Shown: positions 19,082 to 27,133, counted from the first letter of the stretch. The stretch is DNA of 64,000 bases from JBAYGJ01 sp041666685 (GCA_041666685.1 JBAYGJ010000001.1:43333-107332); one strand, 5' to 3'. Translations and numbers: made by a program. Notes: a model not told the origin generated them from the letters alone.

Positions 19082-19621
19082 ATGATCCTCATCGTCGGAC
19101 TGGGAAATCCAGAACCTGAATATGCCGATACGCGGCATAACTTCGCCGTTACCGCCCTAAAACCACTTGCTGAATCTTTTGAGAATAAGTTCGATTCATT
19201 ATTTACAAAATTAACTAGCAACGTTTTTCTTAGCTTACCTCAGACGTTCATGAATGAGTCAGGCAAGTCGATATCTCAAATAATAAAATTTTACAAAATA
19301 CCTGCAGAAAATATTTGGGTTGTCCATGACGACGTTGATTTACCACTTGGGAAAATCCGGAACAGCTTCAATTCATCAGCGGCAGGCCATCGGGGCGTAC
19401 AGTCAATCATCGACCATCTTGGAACACAAAACTTTTGGCGTATTAGGCTCGGTATCGGGCGGCCCCCCGAACACATACCTACCGAAACATACGTTTTACA
19501 AAAATTTTCACTAGATGATACTCTCACTGTTACCAGAACCCTCGGATATATCAAAATTCTGATTGAAAAATCCATCAATGACGGACTTAGTGAGGGCACA
19601 TATACTACTAACCCAGTATAA
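19082..19621 (+). CDS. pth: Peptidyl-tRNA hydrolase
   Basis: 179 residues from ATG at 19082; the frame is open further upstream inside der, but MILIVGLGNPEPEYADTRHN is the canonical start. It frees tRNA from peptidyl-tRNA that drops off the ribosome. Catalytic and substrate residues visible: N in GLGNP, the catalytic His in DTRHNFAV, PQTFMNESGKSI, VHDDVDLPLGKIR and SAAGHRGVQSIIDHLG. Its base composition is more AT-rich than der and pilT on either side (TTA, AAA and AAT codons dominate), which may point to a different recent history, although the synteny is intact. Confidence 0.95.
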   Translation: MILIVGLGNPEPEYADTRHNFAVTALKPLAESFENKFDSLFTKLTSNVFLSLPQTFMNESGKSISQIIKFYKIPAENIWVVHDDVDLPLGKIRNSFNSSAAGHRGVQSIIDHLGTQNFWRIRLGIGRPPEHIPTETYVLQKFSLDDTLTVTRTLGYIKILIEKSINDGLSEGTYTTNPV

Positions 19622-19623
19622 CC

Positions 19624-20697
19624 ATGGATACACAGGAAAAACTAGCCATCGATAAAATATTACGGCTGGTCGCCGAGCAAAAAGCTTCCGACCTGCATCT
19701 GATGATCGGCAGCCATCCGGTGATCCGCCTGAACAATAAGCTGGTCATGCTGGAGGAAGAAAAAATCATCACCAGAGAATTTATGAACGGCTTCATCCAG
19801 AGCGTCCTGGATTCCGAACAGCTGGCCGTGTTGGAAAAAAATAAGGAAGTCGTATTAGCCTACCAGTTCCAGAAACAGACCCGATTCCGCATCAACGTCT
19901 TCTACCAGAAGGGGCAATTAGCCGCTTATTTACGGTTGATCGGCAACACCATCCTGCCGCTGAGGAGCCTGGGGCTGCCTCCCATTTTAGAGTCGATGAC
20001 TGAACTGAAAAAAGGACTCCTCATCTTCAGCGGATCATTCGGCTCCGGCAAAACAACGACGTCCGCTTCCCTGCTCGACCACATCAACCGGACACGTTCG
20101 GCCTACATCCTGACCGTGGAAAAACCGATCGAATACCTGTTCAACAACCAGAAAAGCATCATCGAACAGCGGGAAGTCGGCCGGGATACGATCAGCTTTG
20201 AGCAGGCCCTGGCATATGTCACACAGGAAGACGTAGAGATCGTTTTCCTGTCAGAATTATCGACACCGGCGGTCATCCGCCAGGTCATGAACATCGCCAC
20301 TTCCGGCCGTCTAGTGATCACAAACCTGGAAGCCGATACTATCATCAAAACCTTAGAGCTTATCATCACAAGCTTCCCCAAAGACGAGCAACAACAGATC
20401 CGTGAACATTTGGCGGCCAATCTGGCCGGTATTGTTTGTCAGCGGCTCGTGCCCCGAATCGGCGGCGGACAGGTCGCAGTGGCAGAAATCATGACTTCCA
20501 CCCCGCCCATCCAGGCGCTGATCAAGGAAGGTTCCCTATTCCAAATCAACAACATCATTCTGACTTCACGTGCCGAGGGCATGGTATCTCTGGATTGGTC
20601 ATTATCCGAACTTGTCAAGACAAACGAGGTACTGCTCGAAGATGCCCTGCAGCATGCCAGCGACCCCCAGCAGTTGCGTTACATGCTTCGTGTATAA
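19624..20697 (+). CDS. PilT/PilB-like secretion ATPase with degenerate catalytic boxes
   Basis: 357 residues, the length of PilT twitching ATPases. The N-terminal PAS-like domain starts IDKILRLVAEQKASDLHLMI, as in PilT. Walker A is GSFGSGKTTT (~136-145) and looks functional. The other family boxes are altered: the Asp box reads TVEKPIEYLF (TIEDPIE is usual), Walker B reads VEIVFLSEL with E211 but not the usual D-x-I-L-V-G-E-M-R-D, and the His box reads TSGRLVITNLEADT where PilT has two histidines (G-H-L-V.. T-L-H-T). The C-terminus is PilT-like (GIVCQRLVPR, VAVAEIMTSTPPIQALIKEG). I infer an accessory or regulatory ATPase for type IV pili, possibly with weak hydrolysis. It overlaps neither neighbour (2 and 7 nt gaps) and is followed by pilM. 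Confidence 0.85.
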   Translation: MDTQEKLAIDKILRLVAEQKASDLHLMIGSHPVIRLNNKLVMLEEEKIITREFMNGFIQSVLDSEQLAVLEKNKEVVLAYQFQKQTRFRINVFYQKGQLAAYLRLIGNTILPLRSLGLPPILESMTELKKGLLIFSGSFGSGKTTTSASLLDHINRTRSAYILTVEKPIEYLFNNQKSIIEQREVGRDTISFEQALAYVTQEDVEIVFLSELSTPAVIRQVMNIATSGRLVITNLEADTIIKTLELIITSFPKDEQQQIREHLAANLAGIVCQRLVPRIGGGQVAVAEIMTSTPPIQALIKEGSLFQINNIILTSRAEGMVSLDWSLSELVKTNEVLLEDALQHASDPQQLRYMLRV

Positions 20698-20704
20698 AAA
20701 ACAT

Positions 20705-21766
20705 ATGGCATTATTCAACAAAAAAAACGTAGGGCTGATCGGTGTCGATTTCGGCTCGGGCGCCATCAAAATAGTTGAGCTCATCAATACCAGCGGAACG
20801 ATCGAGCTGGTGACATACGGCCTTGGCATCAAGGACCGGGTGACGGTAAAAACCGATGCGGTACGCAACCAGCAGGCCACCGTCGGACAGCTGACACATA
20901 TCCTGAAAGAATCGCGCGTCAACACCACTCGCGTCGTAGCGGCCTTGCCCGCAGTCAATGTTTTTACCACGGTCATCACCATGCCGCCGATGCCGAAAAA
21001 AGAAATCGAAGCCGCCATACGTTGGGAGGCAAAGAAGATGGTTCCCCTGCCCCTGGACAAGATGTCCATAGACTGGCATCCTGTCCCAGTTGACCCCAAC
21101 GACCCGAAAGAAAAAGACAAATTCAAAATAATTATGACTACTGCTCCTTCGGACGTCATCCAGGGTTACGTATCAATGATGAGAAGCGCCGGGCTACAGC
21201 TGGTAGGCTTGGAAACGGAAGCGACAGCGCTACGTCGGTCATTGCTCCCCTCAGCCCATGGATGCCAATTGCTCCTCGACATGGGCGCATCAACATCCAA
21301 TGTCATAATTTTTGACCACGGACTGCCTGTGGTTACCCGCAATATCGACGTAGGCGGCGAAGCTATCAACCGCAACATCGCCAATGCCATGAACATCTCA
21401 CTGGATCGGGCTGCACAATTCCGCGATGATATCGGTCTGCCCGCCAACGGACTCCCGTCCCATCCGGTCCACCAGGCTATTAGTTTCGTCATCGATAACC
21501 TTATCATCCAGGAACTCACCCGGGTATTGAACACGTACCAGATGGGCGGCGGCCGTCCGATTGACCGTATCACCATCGCCGGCGGCTGCAGCCACATAAA
21601 AAACCTGGCTACCTACCTGACAACTCGGACTAAACATACAGCCGTCATCGGCAATCCGTGGCAGGAAATCAGCTACCATCCTGAATTGCAACCGGACCTG
21701 GACAAGCTGGCACCGCAAATGGCTGTGGCGATCGGATTGGCGCTGAAAATCAAAACCACCCCCTAA
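20705..21766 (+). CDS. pilM: Type IV pilus assembly protein PilM
   Basis: 353 residues from ATG at 20705 (MALFNKKNVGLIGVDFGSGA). Actin/FtsA-like fold: phosphate loops GVDFGSGAIKIVEL and LLLDMGASTSNVIIFDHG, the adenosine motif ITIAGGCSHIKNL, and the 1C-like insertion with PPMPKKEIEAAIRWEAKKMV typical of PilM. In type IV pilus machines PilM binds ATP in the cytoplasm and docks the short tail of membrane PilN. Here no pilN, pilO, pilQ or pilin gene follows; the operon ends and an unrelated small gene with its own promoter begins. The partners must lie elsewhere or be absent. Confidence 0.92.
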   Translation: MALFNKKNVGLIGVDFGSGAIKIVELINTSGTIELVTYGLGIKDRVTVKTDAVRNQQATVGQLTHILKESRVNTTRVVAALPAVNVFTTVITMPPMPKKEIEAAIRWEAKKMVPLPLDKMSIDWHPVPVDPNDPKEKDKFKIIMTTAPSDVIQGYVSMMRSAGLQLVGLETEATALRRSLLPSAHGCQLLLDMGASTSNVIIFDHGLPVVTRNIDVGGEAINRNIANAMNISLDRAAQFRDDIGLPANGLPSHPVHQAISFVIDNLIIQELTRVLNTYQMGGGRPIDRITIAGGCSHIKNLATYLTTRTKHTAVIGNPWQEISYHPELQPDLDKLAPQMAVAIGLALKIKTTP

Positions 21767-21768
21767 TC

Positions 21769-21797
21769 TTGACGGCCGCTGGCAGGGCACGTATACT
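21769..21797 (+). promoter_or_regulatory. Consensus promoter of a small orphan gene
   Basis: TTGACG (21769-21774), 17-bp spacer, TATACT (21792-21797), starting 3 nt after the pilM stop. It drives the 63-residue ORF that follows. Confidence 0.8.
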
Positions 21798-21839
21798 AGT
21801 AACCCGAAACTAGGTTCTTTTTTACATATGGAGGTCCTC

Positions 21840-22031
21840 ATGCCCGACAAAACACCAAACAAGGTGTCCGTTTCCCCATTATCCGGAGGGAACGGCTGGT
21901 GCATCAAGATAAACGGTACGCCATTCAAGTCTTTGGTTACAGTACACGAACCGGTCATAACGAAATCTGACCACCAGGGCGTTACCTATGAACACGAAGG
22001 CCAAGAATATACCATCAGTTGGCCAGACTAA
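21840..22031 (+). CDS. Orphan small protein (63 aa), unknown function
   Basis: I do not recognise this protein. It reads MPDKTPNKVSVSPLSGGNGW and continues with beta-prone, hydrophilic sequence (CIKINGTPF, GQEYTISWPD). There is no TM segment or signal peptide and a single Cys. The ATG at 21840 is preferred over 21828 because GGAGG at 21830-21834 then sits 5 nt upstream. The gene is a complete monocistronic unit: consensus promoter, Shine-Dalgarno, ORF, intrinsic terminator. That layout makes it a very probable real gene despite its size. Confidence 0.7.
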   Translation: MPDKTPNKVSVSPLSGGNGWCIKINGTPFKSLVTVHEPVITKSDHQGVTYEHEGQEYTISWPD

Positions 22032-22056
22032 CCGACGGTATTCAGTCCACAACATA

Positions 22057-22083
22057 ACCGGGTCAGCCGATCCGGTTTTTTTA
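22057..22083 (+). terminator. Intrinsic terminator
   Basis: ACCGG (22057-22061) and CCGGT (22072-22076), with an inner loop of 10 nt, followed by a run of eight Ts. It closes the 63-codon gene. Confidence 0.7.
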
Positions 22084-22149
22084 TTGAAATCAAATTATAC
22101 ACTCAAGATATAGAGAAGTGAATTTTAAAACGGTTTCCTGAAATTAAAA

Positions 22150-22281
22150 AAACCACTTTACTGCCGCCAAGCGCAAGGTTTCACAGAAGAATCTGCAACA
22201 CCTTAACTTTAGGTTACTAACGAGACGTAGGAGGGGTTGTCTCATGGTCACCGCTTGGGTCGGCAGAAAAGTGGGTTTTTC
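22150..22281 (+). ncRNA. Candidate structured noncoding RNA before mfd
   Basis: The stretch folds into a long closing stem built of three helices: 22153-22159 with 22268-22274 (CCACTTT/AAAGTGG), 22161-22166 with 22261-22266 (CTGCCG/CGGCAG) and 22167-22173 with 22252-22258 (CCAAGCG/CGCTTGG). Three hairpins branch from the inside: AGGT..CAGA-AGAA-TCTG..ACCT (22177-22204), TAAC-TTTAG-GTTA (22204-22216) and GAGAC..GTCTC (22222-22243) with loop GTAGGAGGGGTT. The closing stem is followed by GTTTTT, so it can double as an intrinsic terminator. There is no ORF. I do not recognise 6S, SRP, RNase P, tmRNA or a known riboswitch class. mfd has its own promoter just downstream, so a freestanding RNA is more likely than a cis leader. 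Confidence 0.5.
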
Positions 22282-22295
22282 CTGCAGTTTTCCAC

Positions 22296-22324
22296 TTGCC
22301 AAAAATGTAAAAATGCGTTAATAT
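22296..22324 (+). promoter_or_regulatory. Promoter of mfd
   Basis: TTGCCA (22296-22301), 17-bp spacer, TAATAT (22319-22324). The mfd GTG start is about 95 nt after the expected transcription start. The 395-nt gap between the orphan small gene and mfd holds the terminator, the structured RNA and this promoter. Confidence 0.6.
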
Positions 22325-22426
22325 AGAATAGTAGCAGACCAGCCCACTCCTGTCAAGACCATAAATGGCGAGCCAGGAAGCGGACTTTGACGTTCACTAC
22401 CCTTTCAAAATATTAAATAAATCACT

Positions 22427-25400
22427 GTGCCTGCCAACCAGTCCAGCCATACTGGCATGCCCGACTTTATCAAAGAGTCAACAGAACAGCTGCAAACCAA
22501 GAAAACCGTCAGCCTAGCCGGGCTCCCGCATCTCGCGGCTCAAACGTACTACGTCACCATCCATCCCTTCATTTCTGAAAGGGTCATCTTTTGGTTGGCG
22601 ACAACCAACGAATCCGCTTCGGTCGAGAGGTTGATTTCCTATTGGCATAAAATTTTCAAAATCAACATCCCTGTGTGGCGGTTGGAAGACATCAATCCGC
22701 TCCGGGCTCAACATCTGGCCGATCTGAAACCCCAGGTTGTCGTAGCCAGCTACCGCCAGTTGAACGAGAAACTGCCGGCGCTCAATTCCAATGGCCAACA
22801 TATAATGACGCTGTCCGTCGGTGACAACCTCACACCGTCCTCCCTGTCCCAAAAACTTATAGATTTCAATTATGAATTCACCGGCCAGGCCAGCCAAAGC
22901 GGATATTTCGCCCGGCGGGGTGGGGTCGTCGATATCTATCCGATCAATTTTGACCGGCCAGTCAGGCTGGAATTTTCCGACCGCCAGGTCATCAGCCTGC
23001 ACGCCTTCAATCCTATCAACAAACGCGCCGGGGAAGCCATGAAGTCATGCCAGATCGTAGCAGTCAAATTCCGCCCGAATACAGGACGCACGACTTTTTC
23101 GACCTATCTGGAAACGATCCAGAATCCCTTAATAATCTACCGCGACCAAGAAGAGGCGTCCGGGGAGCTGCCCGCTTGGCGGTCAGTAGAGGAAAAAATG
23201 GAGTCATACCAGCGCCTGGTGTTTAATGATTTCCATAAAAATTCTATTAATATACATTTTGAGCATGCCCCGCTGTACCGGCAAAATTTTGGAAAATTGG
23301 TATCGGACTTCCACGACATGGCAAAAGCTGAATGGCAGATTGCCGTCGCCTCAAATCGGCCTAAGGAACTGCAGCAGATGCTTAAAGAAAAAAAGGCAGG
23401 AGACGTGCCCGTGACCTGGTGGCCATTTATCCACGAATTGGAAGGTTTTCAAAACAGCCGAGCCAAACTACTATTGCTCACAGACAAGGAAATATTCGGG
23501 GAGCAGAGCCTGAAGCACGAGTCTCCACGACACCGGGTTGACCAGGCACTGATCATGGGTATGCGGCCCGGCGATTACATCGTCCACCTGGACCATGGGA
23601 TCGGCCGGTTTGTCAGCATGACAAAAAATATCGTAGAAAACATTACCCGTGAATACTTCGTCCTGCAATATGCCGAGGGGGACAAACTCTATGTACCGGT
23701 CGAAACTGCCGACAAAATCTCCAAATACATCGGCATCGCCCACCCTAAACTGCACCGGCTCTCTGGCGGACAGTGGTACCAGCTTACCCGCAAGGTAAAG
23801 CAGGAAGCAAAAATACTGGCCCAGGAGCTCCTCAAAATCTATGCCAAACGCGAACTGATCAAGGTAAAACCGTTCACAAAACCGACGCCAGAAGAAACGG
23901 AGTTGTCCGCGTCATTCCCCTATAAAGAAACTGCCGACCAGTCAAAAGCCATCAATGACGTGGAATCAGATATGTGCCGCGAAACGCCGATGGATCGGCT
24001 TATCTGCGGAGATGTCGGGTTTGGCAAGACCGAAGTGGCCGTCCGGGCTGCATTCAAGGCGGCCATGAACAAAAAACAGGTTGCCCTGCTGTCACCCACC
24101 ACCATCCTGACCCAGCAACACTACGATACGTTCAGTGAGCGGCTGAAAAAATTCCCGATAAAAATGGGCATCCTCTCCCGTTTCGAATCTGCCAAGGAGC
24201 AGCAGCAGACGATTGCCGGCATGAAAAGCGGCGATATCAACATTGTCGTCGGCACGCATCGGCTGTTGTCCAGCGATGTCAGCTTCAAGAACCTGGGCCT
24301 GATCGTCATTGATGAGGAACAGCGGTTCGGCGTGAAGGCAAAAGAAAAATTAAAAGCGCTGCGCACGCAGTCCCACATCCTGACGCTGACAGCCACCCCG
24401 ATTCCCCGCACATTGAACATCGCCCTGTCCGGGGTACGGGACGTCAGTATTATCGAAACCCCGCCCGAAGGCAGGCTCCCCATCAATACCCTTATTGAAC
24501 CCTATACAACCGAACTGGTCCAAAAATCCATCACTGAAGAGCTCAAGCGTGGCGGCCAGGTATATTACCTGCACAACAAGGTTGAGACTATAGCTTTCGC
24601 CGCAAAAGAGATCGCCCAGATGGTCCCGGACTGCCGTATCGGCATCGCCCACGGCCGACTGCCAGAAAAAGACCTAGCCAAAGCCATGGCAGACTTCGAT
24701 ACCGCAAAAACAAACATACTGGTCTGTTCCACAATTATTGAAAATGGCCTCGACCTGCCAAACGTAAACACCCTGATTGTCGATAATGCTACGAATTTCG
24801 GATTAGCGCAACTGTACCAATTGCGCGGGCGGATCGGCCGCGGCAGCCGGCAGGCCCATGCATATTTCCTCTACCACCGGAAGAAACTGAAAGGCAACGC
24901 GAAAAAAAGGCTACAAGCCCTGATGGAGGCAAAAAAACTGGGCAGCGGGTTCCAACTCGCACTGCGCGACCTGGAAATCCGGGGCGCCGGAAACATTCTG
25001 GGCAAGGAACAGCACGGTAAAGTTTCAGCTATCGGCCTGTCACTCTATACCCGTTTATTAGCTCAGGCTATCGAGGAATTAAAATTCGGTAAAATCCAAG
25101 AGCCGGTACGCGACATCCTGATCGACCTGCCGATGGAAGCGTATATCCCCCAGGAATTCCTGCCGGAGGAGGAACGCCTGATCCTCTACCAGCAACTGGC
25201 CGGCATTATGAATATGGATGACCTCCACGAAATGCGGGAAAAAATGATCCGTTCGCAGTCCCGGGAAGAGCAGAAACATTTTCCGAAACAGTTAATCAAC
25301 CTTTTTGAAATCCTGGAAATACGGATCTTGGCGCAGAAAACCGACATGTCGCACATCGATACGACCTGGTCGACAGACCAGCATGGCCATAAAATACAGA

Positions 25401-25591
25401 AGCTGATTATAAAATTCCTTTTCCCGCTCAAGCCCGAGCCGCTGGCTAGATTACTCCAAAAGAACCCGAATTGGCAATTTACCGACGATTCAGTAAAAAT
25501 CGATTTGGACAAATTGGGGTCCAGCTGGCTCGACGAGCTGAAAAAAACCATCCGGAACTTCCAGCATCAGACCGCCGCAATAAAAAAATAA
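22427..25591 (+). CDS. mfd: Transcription-repair coupling factor Mfd
   Basis: 1054 residues, slightly shorter than the usual 1150-1180. Mfd removes RNA polymerase stalled at lesions and recruits UvrA. Order of domains: UvrB-homology module (~60-330; YFARRGGVVDIYP), RNA-polymerase-interacting CarD-like domain (~375-475; GDYIVHLDHGIGRFVSMTKN), then SF2 translocase motifs I GDVGFGKTEVAVRAAF (~527), Ia LLSPTTILTQQH, II VIDEEQRFG, III LTATPIPRT, V STIIENGLDLPNVNT, VI QLRGRIGRG, and the C-terminal D7 domain. The start is uncertain: GTG at 22427 gives ten extra residues before the ATG at 22457, and neither has a Shine-Dalgarno. Confidence 0.95.
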   Translation: MPANQSSHTGMPDFIKESTEQLQTKKTVSLAGLPHLAAQTYYVTIHPFISERVIFWLATTNESASVERLISYWHKIFKINIPVWRLEDINPLRAQHLADLKPQVVVASYRQLNEKLPALNSNGQHIMTLSVGDNLTPSSLSQKLIDFNYEFTGQASQSGYFARRGGVVDIYPINFDRPVRLEFSDRQVISLHAFNPINKRAGEAMKSCQIVAVKFRPNTGRTTFSTYLETIQNPLIIYRDQEEASGELPAWRSVEEKMESYQRLVFNDFHKNSINIHFEHAPLYRQNFGKLVSDFHDMAKAEWQIAVASNRPKELQQMLKEKKAGDVPVTWWPFIHELEGFQNSRAKLLLLTDKEIFGEQSLKHESPRHRVDQALIMGMRPGDYIVHLDHGIGRFVSMTKNIVENITREYFVLQYAEGDKLYVPVETADKISKYIGIAHPKLHRLSGGQWYQLTRKVKQEAKILAQELLKIYAKRELIKVKPFTKPTPEETELSASFPYKETADQSKAINDVESDMCRETPMDRLICGDVGFGKTEVAVRAAFKAAMNKKQVALLSPTTILTQQHYDTFSERLKKFPIKMGILSRFESAKEQQQTIAGMKSGDINIVVGTHRLLSSDVSFKNLGLIVIDEEQRFGVKAKEKLKALRTQSHILTLTATPIPRTLNIALSGVRDVSIIETPPEGRLPINTLIEPYTTELVQKSITEELKRGGQVYYLHNKVETIAFAAKEIAQMVPDCRIGIAHGRLPEKDLAKAMADFDTAKTNILVCSTIIENGLDLPNVNTLIVDNATNFGLAQLYQLRGRIGRGSRQAHAYFLYHRKKLKGNAKKRLQALMEAKKLGSGFQLALRDLEIRGAGNILGKEQHGKVSAIGLSLYTRLLAQAIEELKFGKIQEPVRDILIDLPMEAYIPQEFLPEEERLILYQQLAGIMNMDDLHEMREKMIRSQSREEQKHFPKQLINLFEILEIRILAQKTDMSHIDTTWSTDQHGHKIQKLIIKFLFPLKPEPLARLLQKNPNWQFTDDSVKIDLDKLGSSWLDELKKTIRNFQHQTAAIKK

Positions 25592-25616
25592 AGCGCCGGT
25601 TTACAGACACGGCGCT
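25582..25616 (-). terminator. Terminator of the 47-codon gene, overlapping the mfd 3' end
   Basis: Perfect 7-bp inverted repeat AGCGCCG/CGGCGCT at 25592-25598 and 25610-25616. On the minus strand the stem is followed by TTATTTTTTTATTG, a good intrinsic terminator. In the plus direction there is no T run, so for mfd it is only a 3' hairpin. Confidence 0.75.
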
Positions 25617-25668
25617 CATGCCTATTTCACCACATATTCAATAGCGATTGCTTGTCGCCATACCCCTC

Positions 25669-25812
25669 TCACCGGCAATGCTGCAACGGCGTACGGGCCC
25701 ATCGCCAGCCCAGGAAAGTGCACAAACCGACTGCCGCGAGCGTCAGACCAACCACGAGATACAGTACCGCCAGCACGACAAATAAGAATTTCACTAAAAC
25801 CATCTTACACAT
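25669..25812 (-). CDS. Small single-span membrane protein (47 aa)
   Basis: I do not recognise a family. The protein is MCKMVLVKFLFVVLAVLYLV followed by VGLTLAAVGLCTFLGW and a basic tail WARTPLQHCR. One long hydrophobic segment (~residues 5-36) with basic flanks predicts a membrane protein. The start ATG (complement 25810-25812) has GAGG 5 nt upstream; a second in-frame ATG is three codons later. The gene has a consensus promoter on the minus strand and a strong terminator, forming a complete transcription unit divergent from dprA. Evidence for a real gene is the full set of signals, not similarity. Confidence 0.6.
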   Translation of the reverse strand: MCKMVLVKFLFVVLAVLYLVVGLTLAAVGLCTFLGWRWARTPLQHCR

Positions 25813-25856
25813 ATCCACCTCGCACTGAATGAAAGAGCAATTGCACGACTACTGAC

Positions 25857-25885
25857 ATATTCTATCACTAACGCCAAATAGTCAA
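25857..25885 (-). promoter_or_regulatory. Promoter of the 47-codon membrane protein gene
   Basis: Minus strand TTGACT (complement 25880-25885), 17-bp spacer, GAATAT (complement 25857-25862). Its -35 box lies 5 bp from the -35 box of the divergent dprA promoter, so one bound regulator could affect both. Confidence 0.65.
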
Positions 25886-25890
25886 GCCAC

Positions 25891-25919
25891 TTGCCAATAA
25901 TGCTTCTCTGGCTTACAAT
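25891..25919 (+). promoter_or_regulatory. Promoter of dprA
   Basis: TTGCCA (25891-25896), 17-bp spacer, TACAAT (25914-25919). Transcription would start near 25926, leaving a leader of only about 35 nt that is almost entirely a hairpin. Confidence 0.65.
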
Positions 25920-25928
25920 GGACAAAGA

Positions 25929-25959
25929 AGACCTTCCTACAAATGAAAGGTCTATTTTT
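25929..25959 (+). promoter_or_regulatory. Terminator-like hairpin in the dprA leader
   Basis: AGACCTT (25929-25935) pairs with AAGGTCT (25947-25953) around an 11-nt loop, followed by ATTTTT directly before the ATG at 25960. The AAAGG that could serve as Shine-Dalgarno is inside the 3' arm. The element could act as an attenuator or hide the ribosome-binding site. Confidence 0.55.
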
Positions 25960-27051
25960 ATGCAAAAAAATGAGTTAAAATACTGGATCGCTTTCTCACA
26001 TATCGATTCAATTGGGCCGCAAAAAATTAAACTGCTGACGGCCCATTTCCCCGATCTGGCCACAGCCTGGCTGGCCAATGCCCATGAACTGAAATGGAGT
26101 CGGATGAGCGAAAAAGACATTTTCGCCATCAACGCCGGCCGGGATGCGCTTGACCCCGACCAATTACTGGAAAAAATCGAACGGCTCAATATTTCAGCAA
26201 TTACCGTACAGGACACTGCATACCCCCGCCGACTGAAAGAAATACATTCCCCGCCCAGCGTACTATATATAAAGGGGACGCTCCCAGAACATCTGGATTT
26301 AGCATTGGCGGTAGTCGGTACCAGGAAAACCTCCGCCTATGGCCGGACCGTCACTCCCACGCTGATTGGCGCCTTAGCGAGAACCGGAGTATTGATCGTA
26401 TCTGGGTTAGCGCTGGGGATCGATGCTTTAGCTCACCAGGCAACGCTAGACGCAGGCGGCCAAACGGTTGGCGTATTGGGATGCGGACTGGACGCAGCGT
26501 ATCCAGTAACGAACCGACGTCTGGCTGAGGAAATTATCAGCCACGGAGGTGCTTTGGTTTCCGAATACCCACCAGGGACACAGCCATTGCCCCAGCACTT
26601 CCCGGCCCGTAACCGGATCATTTCCGGGATGTCCCGCGGAGTACTGGTTATCGAAGGTGGCGAAGATTCCGGATCCCTTATTACCGCCAAATACGCAATC
26701 GACCAAAACCGGGAAGTGCTGGCCGTACCGGGGAACATCATGTCTGACACTTCCGTCGGGCCCAATAACCTCATCAAAATGGGGGCAAAAGCGGTCACCT
26801 CAGCAGCAGACGTATTGGCGGCCTTGGATTTGGAATTAGCCGAACAGTACCGGGAAAATTCCACCGTCATCCCGGCCTCGCCTGATGAAGAAAAATTACT
26901 TGACTGCATCGGCCATGAACCGACGCACATTGACGAAATTATCCAGAAGAGTAAACTGAATACCAGTATTATCAATTCCACTCTGACGATGATGGAAATG
27001 AAAGGAATTGTGCGTCATCTCGGCGGAATGTACTATGCTCGGACCCGATGA
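25960..27051 (+). CDS. dprA: DNA processing protein DprA (Smf)
   Basis: 363 residues from ATG at 25960, matching the family start (MQKNELKYWIAFSHIDSIGP). DprA loads RecA on incoming single-stranded DNA during natural transformation. N-terminal helix-hairpin-helix/SAM-like region (~1-75), then the Rossmann-like core: AVVGTRKTSAYGR, IVSGLALGIDALAHQATL, GQTVGVLGCGLDAAYP, SEYPPGTQPLPQHFPARNRI, GVLVIEGGEDSGSLITA and VPGNIMSDTSVGPNNLI. A winged-helix C-terminal domain follows (~300-363, DEEKLLDCIGHEPTHIDEII). Its presence, with PilT- and PilM-like genes 4 kb upstream, suggests DNA uptake in this organism. No comEC or comEA is in the window. Confidence 0.95.
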   Translation: MQKNELKYWIAFSHIDSIGPQKIKLLTAHFPDLATAWLANAHELKWSRMSEKDIFAINAGRDALDPDQLLEKIERLNISAITVQDTAYPRRLKEIHSPPSVLYIKGTLPEHLDLALAVVGTRKTSAYGRTVTPTLIGALARTGVLIVSGLALGIDALAHQATLDAGGQTVGVLGCGLDAAYPVTNRRLAEEIISHGGALVSEYPPGTQPLPQHFPARNRIISGMSRGVLVIEGGEDSGSLITAKYAIDQNREVLAVPGNIMSDTSVGPNNLIKMGAKAVTSAADVLAALDLELAEQYRENSTVIPASPDEEKLLDCIGHEPTHIDEIIQKSKLNTSIINSTLTMMEMKGIVRHLGGMYYARTR

Positions 27052-27133
27052 AAAACTACTCGCTAGATTCGCTCAGTCACGGCCCTGCCTTCGGCTCTGA
27101 GACCCGATAGCCGCCCCGCTCAGGCTCGAAGAG

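Noticed and set aside
22150..22281. Assignment of the structured RNA to 6S, SRP, RNase P or tmRNA
   Set aside because: It lacks the SRP apical GGAAGCAGC-type motif, RNase P core motifs, a tRNA-like end and the unbranched 6S bubble layout.
25794..26216. Minus-strand 140-codon ORF over the dprA start
   Set aside because: Antisense shadow of dprA that also crosses the divergent promoters; the 47-codon gene in another frame has the real signals.
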